Assembly (NCBI GenBank): GCA_015200345.1
Contig: CP054187.1
Coordinates: forward strand, 186,001-250,000
Direction: 5' to 3'
From: Planctomycetia bacterium
GTDB lineage: Bacteria; Planctomycetota; Phycisphaerae; UBA1845; UTPLA1
DNA length: 64,000 nucleotides
Below, piece by piece: positions 7,599-16,103 of the stretch. Position 1 is the first letter of the stretch; every line of letters begins with the position of its first letter. Position numbers and translations under genes: made by a program. Below the pieces are notes generated by a model. It searched no databases. It saw only the letters and a program-made list of their open reading frames with translations, and was not told where the DNA came from.

Positions 7599-8648
7599 CT
7601 AGGTCGCGGACGAGTCGAGCGCAATGCGATCCGCATGAGACCGAAGCCATCGCACCTTGCGCAACATGACCCCCAGAAATGCAAAAGCATCCAGCCCGGC
7701 GAACGTTCCGGTCTTCAAGATCGGCGGAATCGCTTGCGCGATCAGCGCTTCCTGCATGAGGTAGGGGGTGGCTTTCAATTCGGCTTGCGACAGGACGTTG
7801 ATCTCGTCGTACCCCGAGAGAAACCGCCGCGCTCGATCGTCATCCGCGCGATCCACCCAGGTCGTTAAATCCCGACCGCCAGTAATCAGCGAAAACTGAA
7901 GGCAGCCGTTCGCCACGTCGGTGACGCGCGGCCGAATCCGCGCCGCGTCGTAATCGATCACCGCCACCACATGTCCATCGCGAAAGATCATGTTCCCGGG
8001 ATGCCAATCGGAATGGACGATCTGCAATTCCCACTGGTTCAGTCCCAGATCGTTTACAAATTGCGCCGCCGAGGCGTAGGCCTGGCTCAACTCCAGAATC
8101 GTGCGCGTGACTTCCGGCCCGCGGCCTTTTGCCGTGGGTGACTTCATCACAATTTCTTCGACACGGCTGAACGCGTCATAGACCGTCTTCGCATCGTGGT
8201 AATGCCCGCGCGGCGGCTCGTACTGCGATTCGAATTCGTGAACCAGCTTGTGATACAGGCCCAGGATTTTTCCGGCTTCGTAGGTCGAGCCGGGCTGGCC
8301 GTCATAGGGTCCGCCCTCGATGAATTCGAAAACCTCATAAATGGACTCGCCCACCTTCAGCATCGACACGTTATCCTTGCGCGTGCCGATGAGATGCGGC
8401 AGGGGGAAGTTCTTGCTCGCCAGGTAGGCCTGCAATTCGTGCGAAAAGGCAACACGGTACAGGTCCTTTTCTGCCCGCGGGCGGCGTTTGAGCAGGTATC
8501 GCCCGCGATCGGTGTGCACCACGGCCTTGGCCGCCGCGTGCGAACCGCGCGGAAAATCCGTCACGTTCAGCACGATGCCCAGATCGTAATTGCTAAGGAC
8601 GACGGCCAATTCCTGCGAACTGAACGTCTCGCGTGGATGCGCCATCAC
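7599..8648 (-). CDS. aminoglycoside phosphotransferase-fold kinase
   Basis: This 349-residue protein has the APH/homoserine-kinase-like fold. The catalytic loop is IVHSDWHPGNMIF (HxDxxxxN) and the metal-binding loop is VIDYDAARI. A lysine in GRYLLKRRPRA fits the ATP-binding position. Two ATGs lie in tandem at the start and either may be used. APH-fold proteins phosphorylate varied small molecules, including amino acids, sugars and antibiotics. Nothing here points to resistance, and the substrate is unknown. It stands 66 nt upstream of moaDE on the same strand. Confidence 0.82.
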   Translation of the reverse strand: MMAHPRETFSSQELAVVLSNYDLGIVLNVTDFPRGSHAAAKAVVHTDRGRYLLKRRPRAEKDLYRVAFSHELQAYLASKNFPLPHLIGTRKDNVSMLKVGESIYEVFEFIEGGPYDGQPGSTYEAGKILGLYHKLVHEFESQYEPPRGHYHDAKTVYDAFSRVEEIVMKSPTAKGRGPEVTRTILELSQAYASAAQFVNDLGLNQWELQIVHSDWHPGNMIFRDGHVVAVIDYDAARIRPRVTDVANGCLQFSLITGGRDLTTWVDRADDDRARRFLSGYDEINVLSQAELKATPYLMQEALIAQAIPPILKTGTFAGLDAFAFLGVMLRKVRWLRSHADRIALDSSAT

Positions 8649-8815
8649 CGCTCCAACCCGGTTGCACCGCCCACAGTCAACCCCGCACTAGTTTACGCTG
8701 AATCGCGGCGCGGCGTCAGCATCGGCCCGCGGATTTGACGCCGCGCGCCACACCCCGGATATTGACATGGTTGCGGATGCGATGTCCGCTGCTCGATGCC
8801 AGGATACGGGTGCGC

Positions 8816-9706
8816 ATGATGTCAAAACCGATTATCGGCCTGATTGGGGGTACGGGGCTGGGCAAAGCGCTGGAGGCCGACGTGCGTGGCGAGGCGATTC
8901 ACCTGGAAACTCCTTTCGGCAAGCCGAGCGGACCGATTGTTCGGGGGCAGTGGGAGGGAGCCGAGATCGCCTTCCTCGCGCGACACGGCCCCGGGCATGT
9001 TTTTTCGCCGACGGCAGTTCCCTATCGCGCCAATCTTTACGCGCTCAAGTCCGTCGGCGTTACGCACATCATCGCGAGCGGGGCGACTGGCAGCCTGCGC
9101 GAGGAAATCCGCCCGCGCGATCTGGTCGTCGTCGATCAGGTCATCGACCGCACGAGTCGCCGCGCGTCGACATTTTTCGATCAACCGGGACTTGTGTCGC
9201 ACGTCGATTTCTCCGAACCGTTCTGCCCGCGGCTGCGCAAGGTGATTCTTGAATCCGCCAACGACGCCGATGTCACGGTGCATGACGGCGGCACGTATGT
9301 CTGCATGGAGGGGCCGGCGTTCTCGACCGTCGCCGAAAGCCGCATGCACCGGTCGTGGGGCGGCGACCTCATCGGCATGACCTGCATGCCCGAGGCGAAG
9401 CTCGCGCGCGAAGCGGAGATGTGCTACGCCCTGATCGCGCTGCCGACCGACTACGACTGCTGGCGGCCGCACGATCCGAACGTGAGCAAGACGGCGCTGA
9501 TCCAGGAGATACTGCACAATGTCGAAGAAGCGACGGCGCGATGCATCGCATTGATCCGATCCGCACTCGGCGCGATGGCGCACCGCAGCGTGCCGCCGTG
9601 CGAATGCCACAACGCGCTGGAATCCTCCATCTGGACTCACCGCGAAAGCATTCCCAAGGCCACGCGAGACCGATTGGGAATCCTTATCAGCAAGTACATC
9701 AAGTAA
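8816..9706 (+). CDS. mtnP: S-methyl-5'-thioadenosine phosphorylase
   Basis: The enzyme cleaves methylthioadenosine with phosphate to adenine and methylthioribose-1-phosphate in methionine salvage. The 296-residue protein shows the phosphate loop GLIGGTGL, RHGPGHVFSPTAVPYRANLY, the nucleoside site MEGPAFSTVAESR and the MTAP-type IGMTCMPEAKLAREAEMCYA. The start is ATG 8816 or the ATG directly after it. An upstream in-frame extension to 8735 lacks similarity. It could prefer inosine or guanosine like other PNP-II enzymes, but the MPEA segment favours MTA. pgpA follows after 4 nt. Confidence 0.9.
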   Translation: MMSKPIIGLIGGTGLGKALEADVRGEAIHLETPFGKPSGPIVRGQWEGAEIAFLARHGPGHVFSPTAVPYRANLYALKSVGVTHIIASGATGSLREEIRPRDLVVVDQVIDRTSRRASTFFDQPGLVSHVDFSEPFCPRLRKVILESANDADVTVHDGGTYVCMEGPAFSTVAESRMHRSWGGDLIGMTCMPEAKLAREAEMCYALIALPTDYDCWRPHDPNVSKTALIQEILHNVEEATARCIALIRSALGAMAHRSVPPCECHNALESSIWTHRESIPKATRDRLGILISKYIK

Positions 9707-9710
9707 TCTA

Positions 9711-10268
9711 ATGGGCGAACCATCCCCATCACCGTCGCGCAGCGAAGCGATCTCCCCATCCGGCAATTCGCAGCCGCGTACGACCGCGCAGCGGTTGCTG
9801 CTTTTCGTCGGCTCACTGGCGTATGTGGGATTCGTGCCGATTGCTTCGGGCACGGTTGCCGTTGCCGTCGTGGGGATTCCGCTCTATCTGCTGCTGGTTG
9901 GCGCACTGAAACTCGCGTGGGCGCCGTATGTGGGTTTCGTGGGGGTGTTCACGCTCGTGTCCGTCTGGGTGGCCGGCGCGACGGACCGCATCCTGAACGA
10001 ACAGGACAGCAAGCGAAACGTGATTGATGAATTGCCGGGTTACCTGATCGCGCTGGTCGGTCTGCCTGTGTCGTGGCAGCTCATCGTCGCGGCGTTCCTT
10101 CTCGAACGAGCGATCGACATCGCCAAGGTCTGGCCGGCGAGCTGGGTTGAGCGGCGCGTGCCGGGCGGCTGGGGCGTGGTGCTGGACGACGTGGTGGCGG
10201 GTCTTTATACGCTGGCGATTCTCCACGCGGGAGCGCGGTGGGCGCCCGGCTGGCTGGGCCTGGCATGA
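9711..10268 (+). CDS. pgpA: phosphatidylglycerophosphatase A
   Basis: PgpA dephosphorylates phosphatidylglycerol-phosphate in the inner membrane. This 185-residue protein has a ~25-residue polar N-terminal tail. After it come the PgpA elements in order: FVPIASGTVA, the acidic NVIDELPGYLIAL, a variant of the FRxxDxxKPWP helix (LLERAIDIAKVWPASWVE), and PGGWGVVLDDVVAGLYT. The conserved acidic residues E and DD are kept. It lies 4 nt after mtnP and is probably co-transcribed with it. Confidence 0.88.
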   Translation: MGEPSPSPSRSEAISPSGNSQPRTTAQRLLLFVGSLAYVGFVPIASGTVAVAVVGIPLYLLLVGALKLAWAPYVGFVGVFTLVSVWVAGATDRILNEQDSKRNVIDELPGYLIALVGLPVSWQLIVAAFLLERAIDIAKVWPASWVERRVPGGWGVVLDDVVAGLYTLAILHAGARWAPGWLGLA

Positions 10269-10303
10269 AAAAACCCGTGCCGCACCAATGGCACGACACG
10301 GGT
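10268..10303 (-). terminator. Rho-independent terminator for the minus-strand gene at 10678-11244
   Basis: Read on the minus strand, bases 10303 to 10273 fold into a 14-bp stem (ACCCGTGTCGTGCC against GGTGCGGCACGGGT, with three G-U wobbles) and a 3-nt loop, followed directly by six T residues. On the plus strand the wobbles become mismatches, so the signal is better suited to minus-strand transcripts. It lies right at the end of pgpA, about 375 nt downstream of the minus-strand gene it could serve. Confidence 0.6.
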
Positions 10304-10677
10304 CATTTCAAAAGCTGGCGTGCTCCGTCGCAATGCCGTTCGAAGGCGTTGTCTCTTGAACCCCTTGCAAAAGGGGGGAGTCTTGCGGGCCGCCCAGGCC
10401 GCTTCGTCAAATACGATGCAGCGAAGTTCGCCCGGTGCAGGCCAAGGTCGCGCGACCCCCAGTGTTCAAGCATATCGGTTCAAGGAAACGGTGCCTCCGT
10501 TCTCGAACATGACAGAAACACAAACCATGCTGATACACTCATAGCACAGTCACGGAGGAAATGCAACTGCGTCGTGACGATTCGCGCAAAAATTCGCGCC
10601 GCGCAAATCGGTCACAAACAAGAATTCGCGCCGACCTCGCTTGAGGTATTAACAACACGAGTTTGGGGATCGCCCGA
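10304..10677. other. 374-bp intergenic stretch with a weak small-ORF candidate
   Basis: No annotated-type gene is visible. A short hairpin (CCCCTT-GCAA-AAGGGG) lies at 10361-10376. At 10561-10644 (+) an Arg-rich 27-codon frame (MQLRRDDSRKNSRRANRS...) follows a GGAGG only a few bases upstream. Promoter-like hexamers ATGACA (10509) and GATACA (10532) lie 17 nt apart. The Shine-Dalgarno spacing is too short for a confident call, so this is only a candidate small peptide or a long 3' untranslated region of the neighbouring minus-strand gene. Confidence 0.3.
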
Positions 10678-11244
10678 TCAGCCGCCCTTCTTCGCGCTGG
10701 GGCCGGTCTCGAAGATCGACTGCGTGCGAAGAATGCGCCACTCGCCGGGGAAGGCGTGATACGCGTGAATGTGCAGCTCGGTCGCGCGCGTCTCGTAATC
10801 AATGAAGCTGAACGGCTCGAGGCCATTGCTCGCCCATTGCTCGTACGGGACGTACAGCCCCTTCTGCTTGGCGTAGCGAACCAGATCGCGGTACGTTGTG
10901 CGGAAGATGTGTTCCGTCATCTCTTCGACCTGGCTGCTGAAAATGTACCGCATGTTGTCGTTGAAGCGGTACTGAAAATCGCGCTCGCCGCGGAAGCGGA
11001 ACTGCGTGACGAGATTGCGCTCGGTCAGCAGATCATTGGGCGGGGAGGTCAACTCCGTCACCATCGTGCCGTTGCTCTGCAACGTGACGAGGTGGCTCAA
11101 GCCGACGATCCAGATGTCCGCCTGGAAGTTCCCGTACTTGATGTGCTTGTCCAGGTAAATGTGGAAAAGCTCGGGATGGAGCGCCCGGCGATACAGGTAG
11201 AAGTTCAGATCGGTGCTGCGTTGTTTCGTGAGGCCAAGTTCCAA
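10678..11244 (-). CDS. DUF2617-like conserved protein
   Basis: This 188-residue soluble protein has no signal or membrane segment. The N-terminal FYLYRRALHPELFHIY, the central FRFRGERDF and the C-terminal HAYHAFPGEWRILRTQS, in which aromatic and His residues cluster, resemble the DUF2617 family as I recall it from planctomycetes and actinobacteria. The function is unknown. A good minus-strand promoter lies 70-100 nt upstream and a probable terminator at 10268-10303, so it looks like a single-gene transcript. Confidence 0.7.
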   Translation of the reverse strand: MELGLTKQRSTDLNFYLYRRALHPELFHIYLDKHIKYGNFQADIWIVGLSHLVTLQSNGTMVTELTSPPNDLLTERNLVTQFRFRGERDFQYRFNDNMRYIFSSQVEEMTEHIFRTTYRDLVRYAKQKGLYVPYEQWASNGLEPFSFIDYETRATELHIHAYHAFPGEWRILRTQSIFETGPSAKKGG

Positions 11245-11595
11245 GGGCGTCTCCCTAGGGCTATGTGTGGGCGATCCATGATGTTAGCAACCAGACGAAT
11301 CATGGTTGACACCATTATATCCGTGTGAAATACGCTTTCGCAACGAAAATGTTCGACGAAATGAGCCTCTCTAACCTTCGCTCAAGAATGGATTTGCCTT
11401 GCCATGCATTCCGGAGCCGATGCCGAAGTTAAAGCAACTGCCCGCTGGACGAATTGAACGATTTTTTTGAGCAGGCGAAGCCGGATTCCCGATCTCTGCA
11501 TGAACCGTAGAACAAACCGCCAAACCCGCTTACAACGTCGTTTCGATGGCGTTGCCGCTACCCTAGAATGCCCCTGAAGGGGCCAGAATCAATCC
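11245..11595. other. 351-bp divergent promoter region between the DUF2617-like gene and nadA
   Basis: It holds the minus-strand promoter described separately at 11314-11343. On the plus strand a weak pair TTTCGA (11541) and TAGAAT (11564), 17 nt apart, could drive nadA. A small perfect hairpin (GCCCC-TGAA-GGGGC) lies at 11571-11584, just before the nadA start, and may affect its translation. No gene is seen in the stretch. Confidence 0.4.
11314..11343 (-). promoter_or_regulatory. sigma-70-type promoter for the DUF2617-like gene
   Basis: On the minus strand TTGCGA (11343-11338) and a perfect TATAAT (11319-11314) are separated by 18 nt, about 70 nt upstream of the start codon at 11244. Confidence 0.55.
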
Positions 11596-12747
11596 ATGCT
11601 CTACCAGCCACCACTGCCGCCGCGATACGCCGCTTATTCGCAGGACGAACTGCGACGTCGCATTGCCGAACGCAAGGCGGAATTTGGGCGTCGGATCGTG
11701 ATTCTCGGGCATCATTATCAACAAGATGATGTGATTGAGTTCGCCGACTTCACTGGCGACAGTTTCAAGCTTTCGCAACTGGCTGCCGCGCAGAAGGATG
11801 CGGAGTTTGTCATCTTCTGCGGCGTGCATTTCATGGCCGAATCGGCTGACATCCTGACTGACGAGCGGGTGAAGGTGATCCTGCCCGATCTGTCTGCCGG
11901 ATGCAGCATGGCGGACATGGCAGGTATTGAACAGGTCGAGGAGGCGTGGGATTGGCTTACCGGCGTGGCTGACGCCACGATCATCCCCATCACATATGTC
12001 AATTCTTCGGCCGCCGTGAAGGGTTTCGTCGGCGGCCACGGGGGGGCCTGCTGCACGAGTTCGAACGCGCGGGCCGTGCTCGAATGGGCGTTGGCGGGAT
12101 CGACGCCGTCTGCACCGAACGTGAATCGAAAAGTGATTTTCCTGCCGGATCAGCATCTGGGTCGGAACACAGCCTATGACATGGGCTGGCCGCTCGAGAG
12201 CATGGTGGTGTATGACCCGAAGCAGGCGCAGGGGGGGCTGACGGCCGAGCAGGTTCGCGCGGCGACGTTCCTTCTATGGAAGGGCCATTGCAGCGTGCAT
12301 CAGTTGTTCACGGCGAAACAGGTGGAGGATATCCGCGCTGCGGATCCTGCATACAACGTGATCGTGCATCCGGAGTGCGATTGGTCGGTGGTGCAGAAGG
12401 CCGACATGGCGGGCAGCACAGAGTTCATTCTGAAGACGATCGACGCCGCGCCGGCCGGCAGCAAGTGGGCCGTGGGGACGGAGGTGCATCTGGTGCATCG
12501 ACTGGCGAAGCGCTATGAAGGCGTGAAGACGGTGCGACTGCTGGCGGGAATTCAATGCCTGTGTACGACGATGTATCGGATTGACTTGAAGCATTTGTTG
12601 TTCGCGCTGGATGAGCTGGCGGTTGGGCGGGTGACGAATCAGATCCGCGTTGATTCGGAGACCCGCACGCTGGCGCGGCTGGCGCTGGATCGGATGCTGT
12701 CGCTGGTGGGCACGGGCAACGCGAAGGCAGCGGCAACGGTGGATTAG
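11596..12747 (+). CDS. nadA: quinolinate synthase A
   Basis: NadA condenses iminoaspartate with dihydroxyacetone phosphate to quinolinate, the first committed product of NAD synthesis, using a [4Fe-4S] cluster. The 383-residue protein is of the longer NadA type. It has LGHHYQQDDVIEFAD and CGVHFMAESA, and the three cluster cysteines are expected in SAGCSMADMA, HPECDWSVV and IQCLCTTMYRI. The HLGRNTAYDMG and GTEVHLVHRL segments fit the substrate pocket. No nadB or nadC lies in the window. Confidence 0.95.
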   Translation: MLYQPPLPPRYAAYSQDELRRRIAERKAEFGRRIVILGHHYQQDDVIEFADFTGDSFKLSQLAAAQKDAEFVIFCGVHFMAESADILTDERVKVILPDLSAGCSMADMAGIEQVEEAWDWLTGVADATIIPITYVNSSAAVKGFVGGHGGACCTSSNARAVLEWALAGSTPSAPNVNRKVIFLPDQHLGRNTAYDMGWPLESMVVYDPKQAQGGLTAEQVRAATFLLWKGHCSVHQLFTAKQVEDIRAADPAYNVIVHPECDWSVVQKADMAGSTEFILKTIDAAPAGSKWAVGTEVHLVHRLAKRYEGVKTVRLLAGIQCLCTTMYRIDLKHLLFALDELAVGRVTNQIRVDSETRTLARLALDRMLSLVGTGNAKAAATVD

Positions 12748-12779
12748 GAATGGGTCGCGCGGTTCGAGCCGTGCCAGTC

Positions 12780-12802
12780 ATGGACCGGGAATCCCGTTCC
12801 AT
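12780..12802. terminator. possible bidirectional terminator hairpin
   Basis: The near-perfect inverted repeat ATGGACCGGGA / TCCCGTTCCAT (10 of 11 pairs) lies between the convergent nadA and acyltransferase genes. No clear T-run follows on either side, so it may act with Rho or only stabilise transcript ends. Confidence 0.35.
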
Positions 12803-12919
12803 AATGAACGCAGTAATTCGGCAGTTGTCGAGGTGCGCCGCAATCCGCCGCATGATTGGGCCGGATTGGAAAATCGGAGAACCCACTCCCTGACGGTCGC
12901 GGCTCGGCCATGCGCGGCA

Positions 12920-13735
12920 CTACGCCGGCGACTCTCTCCAATTTCGAATCTTCACGGCCGGGACGCCGGACCAGTATTCGTTCGGCCCGATGATGGTGTA
13001 GGGGGCGACGATGGAGCCGGCGGCGACGATGGCGCCTTTCTTGATGTGCGCGCCGCCGAAGACGATGGAGTTCGCGCCGACCAGCACGTCATCCTCAATG
13101 ACGGTCTTGCGGATCGCGACCATGTCGGGCACCTGGATGTGACCGGCGAGTGTGGCGTTGGAACCGATGACCACGTTCTTGCCAATTTCGACGAAGGACG
13201 GATCGAGGCAGAGTGGATCGGTCACGTTCGTCGATTTTGTCTTCGGCCCGAACAGCGGGATGAAGATCCATCGCAAGGGCGGAATCGCCGAGAAGTGATA
13301 CACGAGAAACGCGGGGAAGGGGGCTTCGTACCGCGCTTTAGTCAGGACACCGAGGAAGCAGGCATAGATCAGTTGCCGCGCACGGGGGTCGGTCATTTTC
13401 AGGGGGCGATTGGTGGGATAGACGCCGGTGCGCGGCGTGGGGACCAGCACGCGCAGGAGGATCAACTCCGCCACGTAGATCATGTTGAACAGCACGATCC
13501 AGTTGGAGAGCGTCATGGCCCATTGCCAGGCTTCGCCCAGGGGCGCACCGATGATCGGGAACGACCGCCACAGCCCGAATCGCGAGAAGATCGCACAAGT
13601 AAAGGCCAGCGAGGTGGACCAGATCAACAGGCGGATCATCATGTCGAGAATCAGGAAGAACTGAAGTCCGACGTTCATGTTCATGGGCGGCGACTGGTCG
13701 GCGACGGCCGACGGTGCGGATGGGGCGGCACTCAC
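12920..13735 (-). CDS. membrane-linked hexapeptide-repeat acyltransferase
   Basis: GTG 13735 has a GGGAG 8 nt upstream and gives a 271-residue protein. The N-terminal half has two membrane helices (about residues 24-45 and 62-85). The C-terminal ~100 residues are a left-handed beta-helix with hexapeptide repeats, such as VVIGSNATLAGHIQVPD and VLVGANSIVFGGAHIKKGA, closing with YWSGVPAVKIR. Such domains transfer acetyl or other acyl groups from CoA to sugars or amino compounds in cell-envelope or polysaccharide synthesis. The acceptor is unknown. An HD-GYP gene lies upstream on the same strand. Confidence 0.8.
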   Translation of the reverse strand: MSAAPSAPSAVADQSPPMNMNVGLQFFLILDMMIRLLIWSTSLAFTCAIFSRFGLWRSFPIIGAPLGEAWQWAMTLSNWIVLFNMIYVAELILLRVLVPTPRTGVYPTNRPLKMTDPRARQLIYACFLGVLTKARYEAPFPAFLVYHFSAIPPLRWIFIPLFGPKTKSTNVTDPLCLDPSFVEIGKNVVIGSNATLAGHIQVPDMVAIRKTVIEDDVLVGANSIVFGGAHIKKGAIVAAGSIVAPYTIIGPNEYWSGVPAVKIRNWRESPA

Positions 13736-13872
13736 AGGCAAATCTCCCGGTGATAGGCAAAGAAACGTAACCGGCCGCGCGTGCGGCCGATGAGCGGGAG
13801 CATGATGATCGACGCGGCGGGGCGTTGGCAAGCGAGTGACCAAACGTCAGGAATCGCAAGGAAGAGTGCGTA

Positions 13873-14673
13873 TCAGGCCGATCCGGCGCGGCGGGCGATC
13901 CGGCGCAGGAGGGCGGTGGCTTCGCGCTGGGGCCGCTGGGAGTTGGCCTGTAGCCAGCGGACGGCGTGATCGGCGATGTCGGGGTCGAACTGCTCGCCGC
14001 GGCCGTCGAGGAGTTGGGCGATGGTGCGTTCGACGGGGAAGGCGGCCTTGTAGGTGCGCGGTGAAGCCATGGCGTCGATGGCGTCGGCGACGTGGAGGAT
14101 GCGTGCGCCCAAAGGAATCTCAAGACCGCGAAGCCCGGCGGGATACCCGCGACCGTTGTACCACTCGTGGTGATGCAGGACGAGCGGCCGGACGCGGTTC
14201 AGGAAGCTGACCGGTTTGAGGATGGCAGCGCCGATGGCGGCATGCTCTTTCATGAGGCTGTACTCGACATCGGTGAGCGGGCCGGGCTTGGTGAGGATGG
14301 AGTCGGGCAGACCGATTTTGCCAACATCATGAAGCATGGCGGCGATCTTGACGAGTTCGCGGTCCTTGTCGGAGAGGCCGATCGCCACGGCCAGCGCCTC
14401 GGCATAACTTGAGACGTTCAGCGAGTGATGGCGCGTATAGGGATCTTTGGCCTCGACGGCGCTGACCAGCGCCATGATACTGTCCACATGAGCGTGTTGG
14501 AGGCGTCGTTGGAGGCGCGTCACGCGGCGCGTGAGAAGGCGAATGACCTGGGAGGCGTCCTCGGTGCCGGTCTGATTGATTTCGGTGGCGAGGCGCGGTG
14601 ATCCTGGCAGGATGGCTGGGCGCCTCCGGCGAGAGGGGGCAACAAGAGCGGAGTCAGCACCCAGTAAGGTCAT
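13873..14673 (-). CDS. HD-GYP domain phosphodiesterase
   Basis: HD-GYP enzymes hydrolyse the second messenger c-di-GMP. The 266-residue protein has a ~60-residue polar N-terminal part with coiled-coil tendency (RLLTRRVTRLQRRLQ), then the HD-GYP domain. Metal ligands are visible in TRHHSLNV, MLHDVGKIGLPD, HHHEWYNGRGYPAGL and VADAIDAMASPRTYK. Both the HD pair and the GYP triplet are intact. There is no receiver or membrane sensor domain, so its control must come from a partner or the short N-terminal region. Confidence 0.92.
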   Translation of the reverse strand: MTLLGADSALVAPSRRRRPAILPGSPRLATEINQTGTEDASQVIRLLTRRVTRLQRRLQHAHVDSIMALVSAVEAKDPYTRHHSLNVSSYAEALAVAIGLSDKDRELVKIAAMLHDVGKIGLPDSILTKPGPLTDVEYSLMKEHAAIGAAILKPVSFLNRVRPLVLHHHEWYNGRGYPAGLRGLEIPLGARILHVADAIDAMASPRTYKAAFPVERTIAQLLDGRGEQFDPDIADHAVRWLQANSQRPQREATALLRRIARRAGSA

Positions 14674-14897
14674 CGGTTATCCTGTCGCACGTTAGCGGCT
14701 TCCCACGGGCGCGTCGCACAGGGCGACGGCGAGTCCCAGATCGGATTGAGCGCAGTATGGCCTTTAGCAAGCGAATGGGGCGAACGTCCGGTGCGATAAG
14801 CGGGTCGGACCGCCCCGAAACGCGGCAAAATAAATACTTTTGTATATATATTGGTTTGGGGTCGGCCAGCGCGGCCGAAAAGCGGGGATAAACCGGC

Positions 14898-16103
14898 TTG
14901 GGCAGGCGAAGGCGACGGATTCTCGGTCTGAACAGCGGCACCAGCGCCGACGGCGTGGACGCGGTGGTCTGCGAAGTATCGGGCCGCGGCGCCGGGATGA
15001 AGGTCCGACTTCTGGGGCATCTTCATCGGGCGTACCGGCCCATGCTGCGTCAGCGGTTGCTGGCCGCGATGGCTCCAGCGGGCACGCAAACAGAGGAATT
15101 GTGCCTGCTGCATCGCGAAATCGGACTTGCATTTGGGGAGGCGGCGCGGGCGCTGTTGCGGCGGATGGGGCTTCGCCAGATCGATCTGGTCGGCTCACAC
15201 GGTCAGACGATTTGCCATCTGCCGTCGGGAAGCGCTGTTGCACGTGGCGGGCCGAGCGCAACGCTTCAGATCGGCGATGCCGCGACGATTGCGCAAGAGT
15301 TGGGCGCGCCGGTGGTGAGCGACTTTCGTTCGGCGGACATCGCGGCAGGAGGGCAGGGGGCGCCGCTGGTGCCGTGGACCGACTGGGTGCTTTTTCATGA
15401 TCCGCGGCGCACGCGCCTTGTTCAGAACATCGGCGGCATTGCAAATCTGACGTACTTGCCGGCGGGGCGCGGGCCGGATCACGTGGTCGCCTTCGACACC
15501 GGGCCGGGCATGATGGTCATCGACGCGCTGGTGCGGCATTTTTCTCGCGATCGCAAGTCGTTCGACGCCGGCGGCCGCATGGCAGCAACCGGCCGAATAG
15601 ACGCAAAGCTGGCACTCGAGATGACGCCGCACAAGGAGTTGATTCGCATTCCGCCTCGTAGTTTCGGTCGCGAGGAGTTCGGCGAAGCTTACGTTGAACA
15701 GCTCTTGAAAAAGAATGCGCGGCGGCGGCTGCGCCCGGCTGATTGGATCGCCACGGCCACGGATGCCACCGCCGCGACCATCTGGTTGAGCTGCATCCTG
15801 CACCTGCCATTCAAGCGGCATGGGCCGCGTGTGGATGAAATCATCCTGTGCGGCGGCGGAGCGCGTAACGCGACACTGGTCAATATGCTGAAGCGCTATC
15901 TTTCGCTGGATGACCGGCTGGCCGGCGCACGGGTCTGCGATATCTCGGAATATGGCATCTCCGACGCGGCCAAGGAGAGCGTATCGTTCGCCATGCTGGC
16001 AGCCGCGCGGGTGGACGGCGTTCCCGCGAACCTGCGGCGCGTGACCGGGGCAAGTCGGCGCGTGCTGCTGGGGCAGGTGTATGAACCGGGGGCCGTACGA
16101 TGA
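14898..16103 (+). CDS. anmK: anhydro-N-acetylmuramic acid kinase
   Basis: AnmK opens and phosphorylates anhydroMurNAc from recycled cell wall, giving MurNAc-6-phosphate, the substrate of the murQ product encoded next. The 401-residue protein shows the phosphate loop GLNSGTSADGVDAV right at its start, GSHGQTICHLPSG, the sugar-binding FDTGPGMMVIDAL, and CGGGARN near the end. The start is TTG 14898, because the next ATG (14997) would remove the phosphate loop; a GGGGAT lies about 8 nt upstream. The stop overlaps murQ by 4 nt. Confidence 0.93.
   Translation: MGRRRRRILGLNSGTSADGVDAVVCEVSGRGAGMKVRLLGHLHRAYRPMLRQRLLAAMAPAGTQTEELCLLHREIGLAFGEAARALLRRMGLRQIDLVGSHGQTICHLPSGSAVARGGPSATLQIGDAATIAQELGAPVVSDFRSADIAAGGQGAPLVPWTDWVLFHDPRRTRLVQNIGGIANLTYLPAGRGPDHVVAFDTGPGMMVIDALVRHFSRDRKSFDAGGRMAATGRIDAKLALEMTPHKELIRIPPRSFGREEFGEAYVEQLLKKNARRRLRPADWIATATDATAATIWLSCILHLPFKRHGPRVDEIILCGGGARNATLVNMLKRYLSLDDRLAGARVCDISEYGISDAAKESVSFAMLAAARVDGVPANLRRVTGASRRVLLGQVYEPGAVR

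Noticed and set aside
7599-8648. Aminoglycoside resistance gene
   Set aside because: The APH-fold catalytic loop is present, but nothing supports antibiotic specificity, and the context is housekeeping genes.
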